From assembly GCF_040267705.1 (NCBI RefSeq), contig NZ_CP158374.1, positions 124,001 to 188,000 of the forward strand: a DNA stretch of 64,000 bases. The letters are read 5' to 3'. Both the position numbers and the translations under genes were made by a program. This document shows, in pieces, positions 1 through 7,380 of the stretch. The notes beneath the pieces were generated by a model. It did not search any database. It was not told the origin of the DNA and saw nothing but the letters and a program-made list of their open reading frames with translations. The number at the start of each line of letters is the position of its first letter. Positions within the stretch are counted from its first letter, which is position 1. The stretch comes from Agromyces sp. G08B096 (GTDB lineage Bacteria; Actinomycetota; Actinomycetes; Actinomycetales; Microbacteriaceae).

Positions 1-432
1 CTGCAGCGGCGCGACCTTGCGGCGTGCGCAGCAGAGGTTCGGGTCGCGTGCGAACAGCTCGGCGCCGAACTCGGCGTCCTGCTCGGCCACGCTCTGCTCG
101 GGCCGCACGTCGACGACCCGCACGTCGAGCGTCTCCGCCACCAGGTCACGTGTCTGCACCGTCTCGGGGAAGTGGTAGCCGGTGTCGAGGAAGAGCACGT
201 CGACGCCGGGCAGCGAATGCGCCACCAGGTGGGGCAGCACGGCGTCGGCCATCGAGCAGGCGACGGCCGCGGCATCCGTGCCGAACTCGCGGGCCACCCA
301 GGCGACGACCTCGTAGGCGGATGCCTCGCCCTCGGCGAGGCTCCGCAGTTCGACGGCGCCGCGCTCGGCGATGGCGCGGAGCTCGTCGTGCCCGCGTTTC
401 GTCGCTGCCCGCGGGGCCAGCGCGACGCTCAT
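1..432 (-). CDS. cysH: Assimilatory adenylyl-sulfate (APS/PAPS) reductase, C-terminus cut by window edge
   Basis: Reduces activated sulfate to sulfite in the cytoplasm, the step before the sulfite reductase encoded just upstream. The first 144 residues are visible from the ATG at 432; the rest lies outside the window. LDTGYHFPET (residues 82-91) is the family's substrate-loop signature. Cys134-Cys135 in LCCARRK is the adjacent pair that, with a later CxxC, binds a 4Fe-4S cluster in APS-type enzymes; that CxxC is not visible, so APS rather than PAPS preference is inferred. The ATG overlaps the stop of the sulfite reductase gene (ATGA), so the two are probably translationally coupled. Confidence 0.93.
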   Translation of the reverse strand, partial: MSVALAPRAATKRGHDELRAIAERGAVELRSLAEGEASAYEVVAWVAREFGTDAAAVACSMADAVLPHLVAHSLPGVDVLFLDTGYHFPETVQTRDLVAETLDVRVVDVRPEQSVAEQDAEFGAELFARDPNLCCARRKVAPLQ

Positions 433-2174
433 CGCAGCGCCTCCTCGTCGGCCCGGTGCGCCCATTCGGCGAAGGTCTCGTCGCGGTCGGCGGCGCGCTC
501 CGCGAGGAAGCGCCGCACGAGGCGCTCGACGTAGTCGGCGAGCCCGTCGGCGGTGACCTTGAGGCCCCGCACGGTGCGGCCGAGGCCGGGCTCCTCGCGG
601 TCCGCCGAGGCGAGCCCACCGCCGAGGTGGACCTGGAAGCCGGGCGTCTGCCCGCCGTCGCCGTCGGGCAGCAGCTGGCCCTTGAGGCCGATGTCGGCGG
701 TCTGGATCCGGGCGCACGAGTTCGGGCAGCCGTTGACGTGCAGCGAGATCGGGTGGGGCAGGTCGATGCCCGCGAGGCGTTCCTCGAGAGCGAGCACCGC
801 GTCGGTCGCGGTCTGCTTCGTCTCGACGATCGCGAGCTTGCAGAACTCGATACCCGTACAGGCGATCGTGCCGCGGCGCAGGAGCGAGGGCCGGGCCTGC
901 AGGCCCAGCCCGTCGAGCTCGGTGATGACCTGCTCCACATGCTCGGCGTCGAGGTCGAGCAGCACCAGCTTCTGGTGCGGCGTGGTGCGCAGGCGGCTCG
1001 AGCCGTGCCGTTCGAGCAGGTCGGCGAGCGCCGTGAGGGTCGAACCCGACACCCGGCCGACGAACGGGGTGACGCCGACGTAGACGCGGCCGTCCTTCTG
1101 CCGGTGCACGCCGACGTGGTCGCCCTGCGTGCGCGGCTTCGGTGCGGCGGGGCCGTCGGGCAGCGGGGCATCCAGGTACTCGGTCTCGAGGACCTCGCGG
1201 AACTTCTCCGCACCCCAGTCGGCGACGAGGTACTTCAGCCGCGCGCGGTTCCGCAGCCGCCGGTAGCCGTAGTCGCGGAAGATCGAGACGACGCCCTCCC
1301 ACACCTCGGCCACCCGCTCGGGGGCGACGAACGTGCCGGTGCGCACCGCGAGATGTGCCGCCGTCGAGAGGCCGCCGCCGACCCACAGGTCGTAGCCGAT
1401 GCCGAGCTCGGGGTGCTCGACCGCGACGAACGCGACGTCGTTGATCTCGTGCACGACGTCCTGGCTCGGATGCCCCGTGATCGCGGACTTGAACTTCCGC
1501 GGCAGGTTCGCGAACTCGGGGTCGCCGATGTACTTCCGCTGGATCTCCTCGATCTGCGGCGTCGGATCGATGAGCTCGTCGGCGGCGATGCCGGCGACGG
1601 GCGAGCCGAGGATGACGCGCGGCACGTCGCCGCACGCCTCCGTCGTCGAGAGGCCCACCGACTCGAGCCGGCGCCAGATCTCGGGCACGTCCTCGACGCG
1701 AACCCAGTGCAGCTGGATGTTCTGCCGGTCGGTGAGGTCCGCCGTGTCGCGGGCGAACTCGGTCGAGATGCCGCCGATCACCCGCAACTGCTCGGTGGTG
1801 AGCTGCCCGCCGTCGATGCGGACCCGCAGCATGAAGAACTCGTCCTCGAGCTCGTGCGGCTCGAGCGTCGCGGTCTTGCCGCCGTCGATGCCGGGCTTCC
1901 GCTGCGTGTACAGCCCCCACCAGCGGAACCGGCCGTGCAGGTCGGTCGGATCGATCGAGGCGAAGCCGCCCGCGGCGTAGGTCTGCTCGATGCGCTCGCG
2001 CACGGCGAGGCCGCCGTCCTGCTGCTTCCACGCCTCGTTCGCGTTCAGCGGCTCGGTGCCGTCGACCTTCCACTGCCCGTTCGGCTTGGACGACGGCCGG
2101 CTCGGGCGCACGCGAGTGGATGCCTCGGGCCGGGCGGATGCCTCCGGCCGGGCGGATGCCTCGCTGATCGTCAT
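429..2174 (-). CDS. sir: Ferredoxin-dependent sulfite (nitrite/sulfite) reductase
   Basis: Six-electron reduction of sulfite to sulfide using sirohaem and a 4Fe-4S cluster. The 581-residue protein has the normal length and the two duplicated ferredoxin-like and catalytic halves. The cluster ligands are visible as CTGIEFC (Cys439, Cys445) and CPNSC (Cys483, Cys487). It lies upstream of cysH with an ATGA overlap, which favours sulfite over nitrite as substrate; sequence alone does not fully separate the two. The N-terminal 20 residues are a repeat-derived EASARP stretch not found in the core family. A TAGCTT box six bases before the ATG suggests a leaderless mRNA. Confidence 0.93.
   Translation of the reverse strand: MTISEASARPEASARPEASTRVRPSRPSSKPNGQWKVDGTEPLNANEAWKQQDGGLAVRERIEQTYAAGGFASIDPTDLHGRFRWWGLYTQRKPGIDGGKTATLEPHELEDEFFMLRVRIDGGQLTTEQLRVIGGISTEFARDTADLTDRQNIQLHWVRVEDVPEIWRRLESVGLSTTEACGDVPRVILGSPVAGIAADELIDPTPQIEEIQRKYIGDPEFANLPRKFKSAITGHPSQDVVHEINDVAFVAVEHPELGIGYDLWVGGGLSTAAHLAVRTGTFVAPERVAEVWEGVVSIFRDYGYRRLRNRARLKYLVADWGAEKFREVLETEYLDAPLPDGPAAPKPRTQGDHVGVHRQKDGRVYVGVTPFVGRVSGSTLTALADLLERHGSSRLRTTPHQKLVLLDLDAEHVEQVITELDGLGLQARPSLLRRGTIACTGIEFCKLAIVETKQTATDAVLALEERLAGIDLPHPISLHVNGCPNSCARIQTADIGLKGQLLPDGDGGQTPGFQVHLGGGLASADREEPGLGRTVRGLKVTADGLADYVERLVRRFLAERAADRDETFAEWAHRADEEALR
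2118..2163. repeat. 18-bp tandem repeat in the 5' end of sir, built on GGATGCC
   Basis: Copies begin at 2118, 2136 and 2154 (about 2.6 units, one base different). Each begins with GGATGCCTC and encodes EASARP on the minus strand, adding a low-complexity N-terminal tail to the sulfite reductase. The unit contains the heptamer that is over-represented throughout the window. Confidence 0.8.
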
Positions 2175-2180
2175 GCGGCG

Positions 2181-2186
2181 AAGCTA
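2181..2186 (-). promoter_or_regulatory. -10 box TAGCTT of sir, leaderless geometry
   Basis: TAGCTT read on the minus strand lies exactly six bases before the ATG at 2174, so transcription would start at or next to the start codon. No Shine-Dalgarno sequence fits in this gap. Confidence 0.5.
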
Positions 2187-2269
2187 GGCGACCCCCGTCG
2201 GCGCGTCATCCCGGCCGTGTCGCCTGCCGACACGTCGGGTCATACGCCGTCACACGCGGAGAGACGACG

Positions 2270-2998
2270 TCACAGTGTTGACGCGACGGGTCCGTCGAGG
2301 CAGTCCCGGTAGCGGTCGACGACGAGGTCGACCAGCTCCGGCGCGGGGTCGTCGGCGTCGAGGAGCGGACGGGTGATGACGTCGCCGCCTGCCTTCGCGG
2401 CGAGGTCCTGGAAGTAGCCGGGGGCGAGCAGGTAGCTCGACACGACGACCTCGTGCCCGGCGCTCCGGGCGGCCTCGACGGCGTCGTGCAAGCGCGGCTC
2501 CGCCGCCGCGAGGAAGCCGACCTCCACCGGTCGTCCGAGCTCCTCGGCGAGGAGGGCCGCCTGGCGGCGGCAGTCGTCGTTCGCCCGTTCGTCGCTGGAG
2601 CCCGCGACCGCCAGCACCACGGCGTCCGCCGCGCGCGGCCCGTCGACGTCGACCCGCCGTCGTTCGTGCAGCCGGCGGGCGAGCACACGGGCGAGGCGCG
2701 GATCCGGACCGAGGGCGCCCGCGAGCTGCACCGACGGGTGCGCCGCGGTCGCCTCGACGAGGTCGACGTGCACGTGGTAGCCCGCGGACAGCAGCAGCGG
2801 CACGACGACCACGGGCGAGCCGGCGGGGAGGGCGGCGAGGGATGCCGCGACATCCGGCTCCTGCACGTCCACGTGTCCCAGGCGGACCGTCACGTCGGGC
2901 AGCCGCGCCGCGACCGCGTCGACGAGCCGGCGCACGGCGTCCTGCCCGGCGAGCGAGGCGGTGCCGTGCGAGATCGCGAGGAGCGCCGGGGTCGTCAT
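2270..2998 (-). CDS. Sirohydrochlorin chelatase, CbiX/SirB family
   Basis: Inserts iron (or cobalt) into sirohydrochlorin to make sirohaem, the cofactor of the neighbouring sulfite reductase. The 242-residue protein begins with ISHGT, whose His11 is the metal-binding and catalytic histidine of class II chelatases, and carries LSAGYHVHVD near residue 90, the usual second region before the substrate pocket. The length fits a two-domain CbiX rather than a short single-domain form. It lies 95 bp upstream of sir in the same direction, consistent with shared use. Iron specificity is inferred from the sulfite reductase context. Confidence 0.85.
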   Translation of the reverse strand: MTTPALLAISHGTASLAGQDAVRRLVDAVAARLPDVTVRLGHVDVQEPDVAASLAALPAGSPVVVVPLLLSAGYHVHVDLVEATAAHPSVQLAGALGPDPRLARVLARRLHERRRVDVDGPRAADAVVLAVAGSSDERANDDCRRQAALLAEELGRPVEVGFLAAAEPRLHDAVEAARSAGHEVVVSSYLLAPGYFQDLAAKAGGDVITRPLLDADDPAPELVDLVVDRYRDCLDGPVASTL

Positions 2999-3046
2999 GC
3001 CCCTATTGTGCCGCCGTCGGTGTGTCGCGGCGGTTGCGGCGGCGTG

Positions 3047-4420
3047 TCAGGCCGAGGTCTGCGGCCTCGCCGGCTCGGGCGCCCGCACGAACACCATCAT
3101 CACGAGGCCCGCCGCGATGACGACCACGATGCCGAGGATGCCCCAGTACGTCGCCCCGAACACGGCGATGAGCGACGACCACAGCAGCGGCGAGAGGAAG
3201 CTGGCGGCACGCCCCGTGGTGGCGTAGAGGCCGAACACCTCGCTCTCCCGGCCGGCCGGCGTGACCCGGGCGAGGAAGGAGCGCGACGCCGCCTGCGCCG
3301 GGCCGACGAAGAGGCACAGGATGAGGCCGAACACCCAGAACACGAGCGTGCCGGCGTCGTGCAGGAAGAACACCGCGAGTCCCGCCACGACGAGGCCCGC
3401 GAGCGCGAACAGGATGACCGCGCGCGGACCGAACCGGTCGTCGAACCAGCCCGCGAGGATGGTGGAGACGCCGGCGACGAGGTTCGCGGCGATGCCGAAG
3501 ATCATCACCTCGTTCGAGGTGAAGTGGAACGCGACCGCCGCGATCACCGCGCCGAATGCGAAGACGCCCGCGAGCCCGTCGCGATACACGGCGCTCGCGA
3601 GCAGGAACCAGAACGTCGGCCGCGACTCTCGCCAGAGCGCGACGATGTCCTTCACGAGCACGACGTAGCTGCGGAAGAACGAGACCTGCTCGCGGCGGGG
3701 TGCCGCCGGCGCCTCGGGCACGTAGACCAGCACCGGCCACGCGAACAGGAGGCCCCACACCGCGCAGCCGACCGCGATGACCCGGAACGCCAGGCCGTTC
3801 TCGGTCGGCATGCCCCACCAGTCGAACGAGGTCGCCACCACGACGAGCACGAGCGCGACGATGCCGCCGATGTAGCCGAGGCCCCAGCCGAGCCCCGACA
3901 CCTTGCCGACGGTCTTCGGCGTCGACACCTGCACGAGCATGGCGTTGTAGTTGACGCCCGCGATCTCGCTGAAGACGGTGCCCGCGGCGATGAGCGCGAC
4001 GCCCAGCACGAAGTACGACGGCTCGCCCTGCACGAGGAAGAGGGCGAACATCGTGAGGATGAGCGCGGCCGTGGAGCCGCCGAGCCAGAGCTTGCGCCGA
4101 CCCGAGATGTCGGCCCGCTGACCGAGCACCGGCGCCAGCACCGCGATGAGCACGCCCGCGATCGTGATCGCCCAGCCGAGGCCGCTCGCGAGGTCGGCGA
4201 GCGCCGCCTCCTTCACGGGGTCGTCGTCGGCGAGGGCCGCGACGGACGGGTCGAGGAACGTGTCGCTCGTGAGGTAGAGCGCCGTGAAGACGAACGTGAG
4301 GATGACCGAGTTGAACGGCTGCGTCGCCCAGTCCCACAGCGCCCACGACCACACCTGCTTCCGCGGGATCTCGCGGTCGGCCTGCTGCTGGAGGCCCGTG
4401 GAGGGGGCGATGTCGGTCAT
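3047..4420 (-). CDS. MFS transporter, UMF1 (Atg22-like) family
   Basis: Polytopic inner-membrane carrier of 457 residues with about 12 predicted membrane segments. The N-terminal WSWALWDWATQPFNSVI is the characteristic start of the UMF1/Atg22 branch of the major facilitator superfamily (usually written as a W-x-x-YDWANS-x-F signature; here WDWATQPFNS). Substrate is unknown for most members; some are annotated as amino-acid effluxers by analogy with yeast Atg22. It lies 48 bp upstream of the chelatase in the same direction, but nothing else ties it to sulfur metabolism. Confidence 0.82.
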   Translation of the reverse strand: MTDIAPSTGLQQQADREIPRKQVWSWALWDWATQPFNSVILTFVFTALYLTSDTFLDPSVAALADDDPVKEAALADLASGLGWAITIAGVLIAVLAPVLGQRADISGRRKLWLGGSTAALILTMFALFLVQGEPSYFVLGVALIAAGTVFSEIAGVNYNAMLVQVSTPKTVGKVSGLGWGLGYIGGIVALVLVVVATSFDWWGMPTENGLAFRVIAVGCAVWGLLFAWPVLVYVPEAPAAPRREQVSFFRSYVVLVKDIVALWRESRPTFWFLLASAVYRDGLAGVFAFGAVIAAVAFHFTSNEVMIFGIAANLVAGVSTILAGWFDDRFGPRAVILFALAGLVVAGLAVFFLHDAGTLVFWVFGLILCLFVGPAQAASRSFLARVTPAGRESEVFGLYATTGRAASFLSPLLWSSLIAVFGATYWGILGIVVVIAAGLVMMVFVRAPEPARPQTSA

Positions 4421-4520
4421 GTCGGCAGTCTCATTCGGTCGGGTGAACGACGGGTGACGGATGCCGCGGACGGCCGCCGATCGTCGGTGATCTGCGCCGA
4501 CCTTACCCCCTCGCGGGGCG

Positions 4521-5342
4521 TCAGGGCATGGTCGCCGTCGCGGGATCCGAGACGTGGAGGCTGATGTCGGCCACGACCGGGAAGTGATCGGACGGGAAGA
4601 CGTCGTCCACTGGATCTTCCACCGTGAACGCGGCGGCGACGTCGACGGATGCCCCGCGCCCGATGAGCACGTGATCGATGCGGCGATCGATCTCCTTCAC
4701 CGCCTCGAGCGGGGCGAACGGCACCGCAGAACTGAGCGTCACGGCCTCCGGGTCGCCGCCTCCGAGCTCCCACGTGTCGTCGGCGACCTCGGCGAGCGGG
4801 GCGAACTCCGGCTGCGAGGCGTCGCAGTTCAGGTCGGCGAGCAGGAACCGCGGGACGGCGGGATCACCTGACGCGAGCAGCTCGGCGAGCCGAGCCGTCT
4901 GGGCGAGGTGGTCGTCGGCGTAGGCCGGTTCCCACTCGGTCGCGGCGACGAGCACGTCGAACGGGGCATCCGGGCGCTCGATTCTCGCCTCGAGCGCCAC
5001 CGGCGCGACCTGGCGGTGGCTGACCGGCAGCACATGCTCGCGCACCTCGGCGATCGGCCACCGGCTCACGAGGCCCACGCCCATCCGCGCGCCGGCCTGG
5101 TCGGGATGCTCCGGTGGATCGGGCACGGGCGGGAGCGACGGCGCCGCGAAGGCGTGGTGGAATGCGGTGCCGAGGTGCTCTGCGATGCGGGCGGCCTGCG
5201 TCAGGCCTTCGGCGTCGTACCAGCTCTCCTGCAGCCCGACGACGTCGGGAGCGAGGTCGTCGAGCAGTCTCAGCAGGGCACGCTCGCGCGCACGCCAGTC
5301 GGGTTCGAAGCGCCACAGCACGTTCCAGGTGACCAGTCGCAT
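4521..5342 (-). CDS. Endonuclease/exonuclease/phosphatase (EEP) superfamily protein
   Basis: Metal-dependent phosphodiesterase fold of 273 residues. Visible fold landmarks are TWNVLW at residues 5-10 (first metal-site Asn), the VVGLQES segment around residue 35 (catalytic Glu), LADLNCDAS in the middle (Asp/Asn pair) and DHFPVVADI near the C-terminus (general base Asp-His). There is no signal peptide, so it probably acts in the cytoplasm. The family cleaves substrates from nucleic acids to phospholipids and the actual substrate cannot be read from sequence. A TACCGT box eight bases before the ATG suggests a leaderless start. Confidence 0.82.
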   Translation of the reverse strand: MRLVTWNVLWRFEPDWRARERALLRLLDDLAPDVVGLQESWYDAEGLTQAARIAEHLGTAFHHAFAAPSLPPVPDPPEHPDQAGARMGVGLVSRWPIAEVREHVLPVSHRQVAPVALEARIERPDAPFDVLVAATEWEPAYADDHLAQTARLAELLASGDPAVPRFLLADLNCDASQPEFAPLAEVADDTWELGGGDPEAVTLSSAVPFAPLEAVKEIDRRIDHVLIGRGASVDVAAAFTVEDPVDDVFPSDHFPVVADISLHVSDPATATMP

Positions 5343-5350
5343 GGTCGAGC

Positions 5351-5356
5351 ACGGTA
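5351..5356 (-). promoter_or_regulatory. -10 box TACCGT of the EEP gene, leaderless geometry
   Basis: TACCGT on the minus strand sits eight bases before the ATG at 5342. Confidence 0.4.
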
Positions 5357-5363
5357 CGCCCGC

Positions 5364-5399
5364 GGGCGGCGCCGCGCACGGGGTTGCGCGGCGCCGCCC
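5364..5399 (-). terminator. Hairpin after the RIO-kinase gene
   Basis: A perfect 15-bp GC stem (5364-5378 with 5385-5399) encloses a six-base loop, beginning seven bases after the kinase stop codon at 5406. There is no U-tract, as is common for actinobacterial terminators. Confidence 0.65.
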
Positions 5400-5405
5400 G
5401 GGCGC

Positions 5406-6380
5406 TCACCAGGTGCGGATCTCGCCGATCAGCTCGCCGAACAGCTCCTCGGCGTCGCACTCCAGCCGCTGCCGGGTGAACCAGGTGCAGATGTTCACGC
5501 AGTCGCGGTGCAGCAGGTCGAAGCCGCTCGGATTGGCGATGAGGTCGACGACCTGCGGCAGGTCGATCGCGACGACCCGGCCGCCCTGCACGAGCAGGTT
5601 GTACGGCGACAGGTCGCCGTGCGTCAGCCCGGATCGCGCGAGGATGCGCATGAACTCCACGATCTGCTGGAACAGGTCGCGGAGCTCCGAGGCATCCGCC
5701 CGCACCTGCGCGAGGCGCGGCGCGGCGACCCGGCCCTCGCCGATGAACTCCATCAGGACCTCGGTCTCGTGCACCTGCACCGGATACGGCACGGATGCCC
5801 CGAGCTGCCAGAGCCGCGACAACGCCTCGAACTCCGAGCTCGCCCACTGCACGCGCGCGACGGCGCGGCCGAACGTGCTCGACTTCGCGACGGCGCGGGC
5901 GTCGCGGCTGCGGCGGGTGCCGCGGCCCTCGGTGTAGATGGCCGAGCGGTGGAAATCGCTGTGCTCGCTGCCGCGGTACCGCTTCGCGGCGAGCAGCGTG
6001 CGCTGCCCGACCGCACGCGGACCGTCGAGTGGCGAACCCGGCACGGCCCGTTCGATGAGGTGCAGGTCGGCCTCCTTGCCGGTCTTCACGACGCCGAGCT
6101 CGGTGTCGATCGCCGCGGCGGAGGTGACGACCCAGTCGGGGCGGGGCTCGGGGCCCCGCTCGGTCGGGATCGTCGCTGGCCAGGTCGACCAGCGCTGGCC
6201 CTCCTCGGGCTCGGCATCCTGGAAGACGAGGTGGGCGGTCGCGCCGAACGGCGGGGACGCGGTGTCGAAGGAGTGCGCGTCAAAGGACGCGGAATCGAAC
6301 GACGGGGTGTCGCGCGACGCGGTGCGGTCGAACGACGTGTGGTGGAACGAAGACGTCTCGGAAGACGAGAGGAATGACAC
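5406..6380 (-). CDS. RIO-type serine protein kinase
   Basis: Atypical protein kinase of 324 residues. LLAAKRYRGSEH around residue 130 supplies the ATP-binding Lys, HGDLSPYNLLV near residue 255 is the catalytic loop (Asp and Asn) and VAIDLPQVVD the metal-binding Asp loop; these are the RIO versions of HRD and DFG. The GTG start at 6380 is provisional: the first 40 residues are a low-complexity run of Ser-Phe-Asp units, and the conserved part begins near AHLVFQDAE at about residue 49. It is followed by a strong hairpin. Bacterial RIO kinases have no settled target. Confidence 0.85.
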   Translation of the reverse strand: MSFLSSSETSSFHHTSFDRTASRDTPSFDSASFDAHSFDTASPPFGATAHLVFQDAEPEEGQRWSTWPATIPTERGPEPRPDWVVTSAAAIDTELGVVKTGKEADLHLIERAVPGSPLDGPRAVGQRTLLAAKRYRGSEHSDFHRSAIYTEGRGTRRSRDARAVAKSSTFGRAVARVQWASSEFEALSRLWQLGASVPYPVQVHETEVLMEFIGEGRVAAPRLAQVRADASELRDLFQQIVEFMRILARSGLTHGDLSPYNLLVQGGRVVAIDLPQVVDLIANPSGFDLLHRDCVNICTWFTRQRLECDAEELFGELIGEIRTW

Positions 6381-6428
6381 GGTGTGTGCTCCAAGGTTCT
6401 GGAGGCCACCGGGTGCCGGCTCGACGAG

Positions 6429-6494
6429 CTACAGGCTGATGGGGGCCTCACGAGGAAGAAGGTCTGCTGAGCGCGCGACCATGACGGTGTTCAT
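6429..6494 (-). CDS. Possible 21-residue leader peptide upstream of the RIO kinase
   Basis: ATG at 6494 follows the near-perfect ribosome site GGAAGGAG with a six-base gap, the best ribosome site in this stretch. It reads MNTVMVARSADLLPREAPIS plus Leu and stops with TAG, 48 bp before the kinase GTG on the same strand. No membrane segment or stalling motif is obvious. It may be a leader peptide that sets kinase translation, or a chance ORF; the ribosome site is the only evidence. Confidence 0.4.
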   Translation of the reverse strand: MNTVMVARSADLLPREAPISL

Positions 6495-6592
6495 CAGCTG
6501 CTCCTTCCGATGCGTGAGGCGGATGCCGCGACTGCGGCGTGCTCGCACGAGAGTACGCCTCCCGGCCATCCCTGTAAACCCCCGATCCCGCG

Positions 6593-6624
6593 GTCATGCC
6601 CGGCCGGCCAGGCCGAGTCGGGCG
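6593..6624. repeat. 32-bp direct repeat, copy 1
   Basis: Begins GTCATGCCCGGCCGG and matches 6709-6740 at 31 of 32 positions; the copies start 116 bp apart. Confidence 0.8.
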
Positions 6625-6708
6625 CCGGCGGGCGTCGGTCTGGGAGCGGCATCCGTGATGTGGGCGCTATTCGCCGGTGCGACGGCGGCGTGACCGGCGG
6701 ATTCCGCC

Positions 6709-6740
6709 GTCATGCCCGGCCGGGCAGGCCGAGTCGGGCG
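6709..6740. repeat. 32-bp direct repeat, copy 2, with internal palindrome
   Basis: Matches 6593-6624 except for one base. That base makes TGCCCGGCCGGGCA (6713-6726) a perfect 14-bp palindrome. The copy ends 10 bp before the TAGCAT box of the TOPRIM gene, a plausible operator position. Confidence 0.8.
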
Positions 6741-6750
6741 GGCCCGGGGC

Positions 6751-6756
6751 TAGCAT
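6751..6756 (+). promoter_or_regulatory. -10 box TAGCAT of the TOPRIM gene, leaderless geometry
   Basis: TAGCAT lies exactly six bases before the ATG at 6763. Confidence 0.5.
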
Positions 6757-6762
6757 GCAGGC

Positions 6763-7347
6763 ATGGGCGCGGTGGGGATCGCATGCCGGACGGTCGTCCT
6801 CGTCGAGGGCGCGAGCGACCGGCTGGCGCTCGCCGCGGTCGCCGCGAGGCTCGGCGCCGATCTGCCGGCCGCGGGCGTCGACGTGCGCTCGATGGACGGC
6901 ATCACGAACCTCCGCCAGCACCTCGCCGTCCTGCAGGCCGGTGCGGCCGGTGAACTGCCCGTCCTCGGGCTCTACGACGCGAACGAGGTCGGATATGTGG
7001 CGCACACCGTCGGCGTCGGCGCGAGCGGTGCGTTCGCCGAACTCGAAGCCCTCGGCTTCTACGCCTGCGTCCGCGACCTCGAGGACGAGGTGATCCGCGC
7101 CGCCGGACCCGACCTCGTCGAGCAGGCTCTGCACGCGGCGGGCGACCTGTCGCGCTTCCGCGTGTTCCAGGGTCAGCCGGCGCAGCGCGCCCGTCCGATC
7201 GAGGCGCAGCTGCACCGGTTCGCGGGCACCGCGTCGGGGCGCAAGGCCCGGTTCGCAGTGGACATCATCGACCTGCTGCCGGACGACCGGATGCCGCGTC
7301 CGCTCGTCGCCCTCGTCGAGACGGCCATGCGCACATCGGCGCGGTGA
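6763..7347 (+). CDS. Stand-alone TOPRIM-domain protein (OLD-type)
   Basis: A 194-residue protein made of little more than a TOPRIM fold. VLVEGASDRLAL (Glu14, Asp18) is the first metal-binding motif and LGLYDANEV (Asp72, Glu75) stands where OLD-family TOPRIM domains carry their DxD motif; here the second Asp is replaced by Asn74, followed by Glu. No ATPase domain is attached, unlike OLD nucleases, and no ATPase gene adjoins. Similar short proteins occur in actinobacteria and are annotated only as TOPRIM nucleotidyl transferase/hydrolase domain proteins. Role unknown; nuclease activity would need checking given the Asn. Confidence 0.75.
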   Translation: MGAVGIACRTVVLVEGASDRLALAAVAARLGADLPAAGVDVRSMDGITNLRQHLAVLQAGAAGELPVLGLYDANEVGYVAHTVGVGASGAFAELEALGFYACVRDLEDEVIRAAGPDLVEQALHAAGDLSRFRVFQGQPAQRARPIEAQLHRFAGTASGRKARFAVDIIDLLPDDRMPRPLVALVETAMRTSAR

Positions 7348-7380
7348 GCGGCGCAACGCCGGCCCGCCCGGGTTCGGAGC

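Larger units (their letters stand above)
6381..6762. other. 382-bp spacer between the RIO kinase and the TOPRIM gene
   Basis: Holds the possible leader ORF (6429-6494), two copies of a 32-bp repeat (6593 and 6709) and the TAGCAT box of the TOPRIM gene. I see no tRNA, no riboswitch and no further credible gene. Confidence 0.7.

Noticed and set aside
24-2312. Very long plus-strand open frame across cysH/sir
   Set aside because: Arg/Val/Asp-rich shadow of the minus-strand sulfite reductase and cysH in a GC-rich genome; no domain signature.
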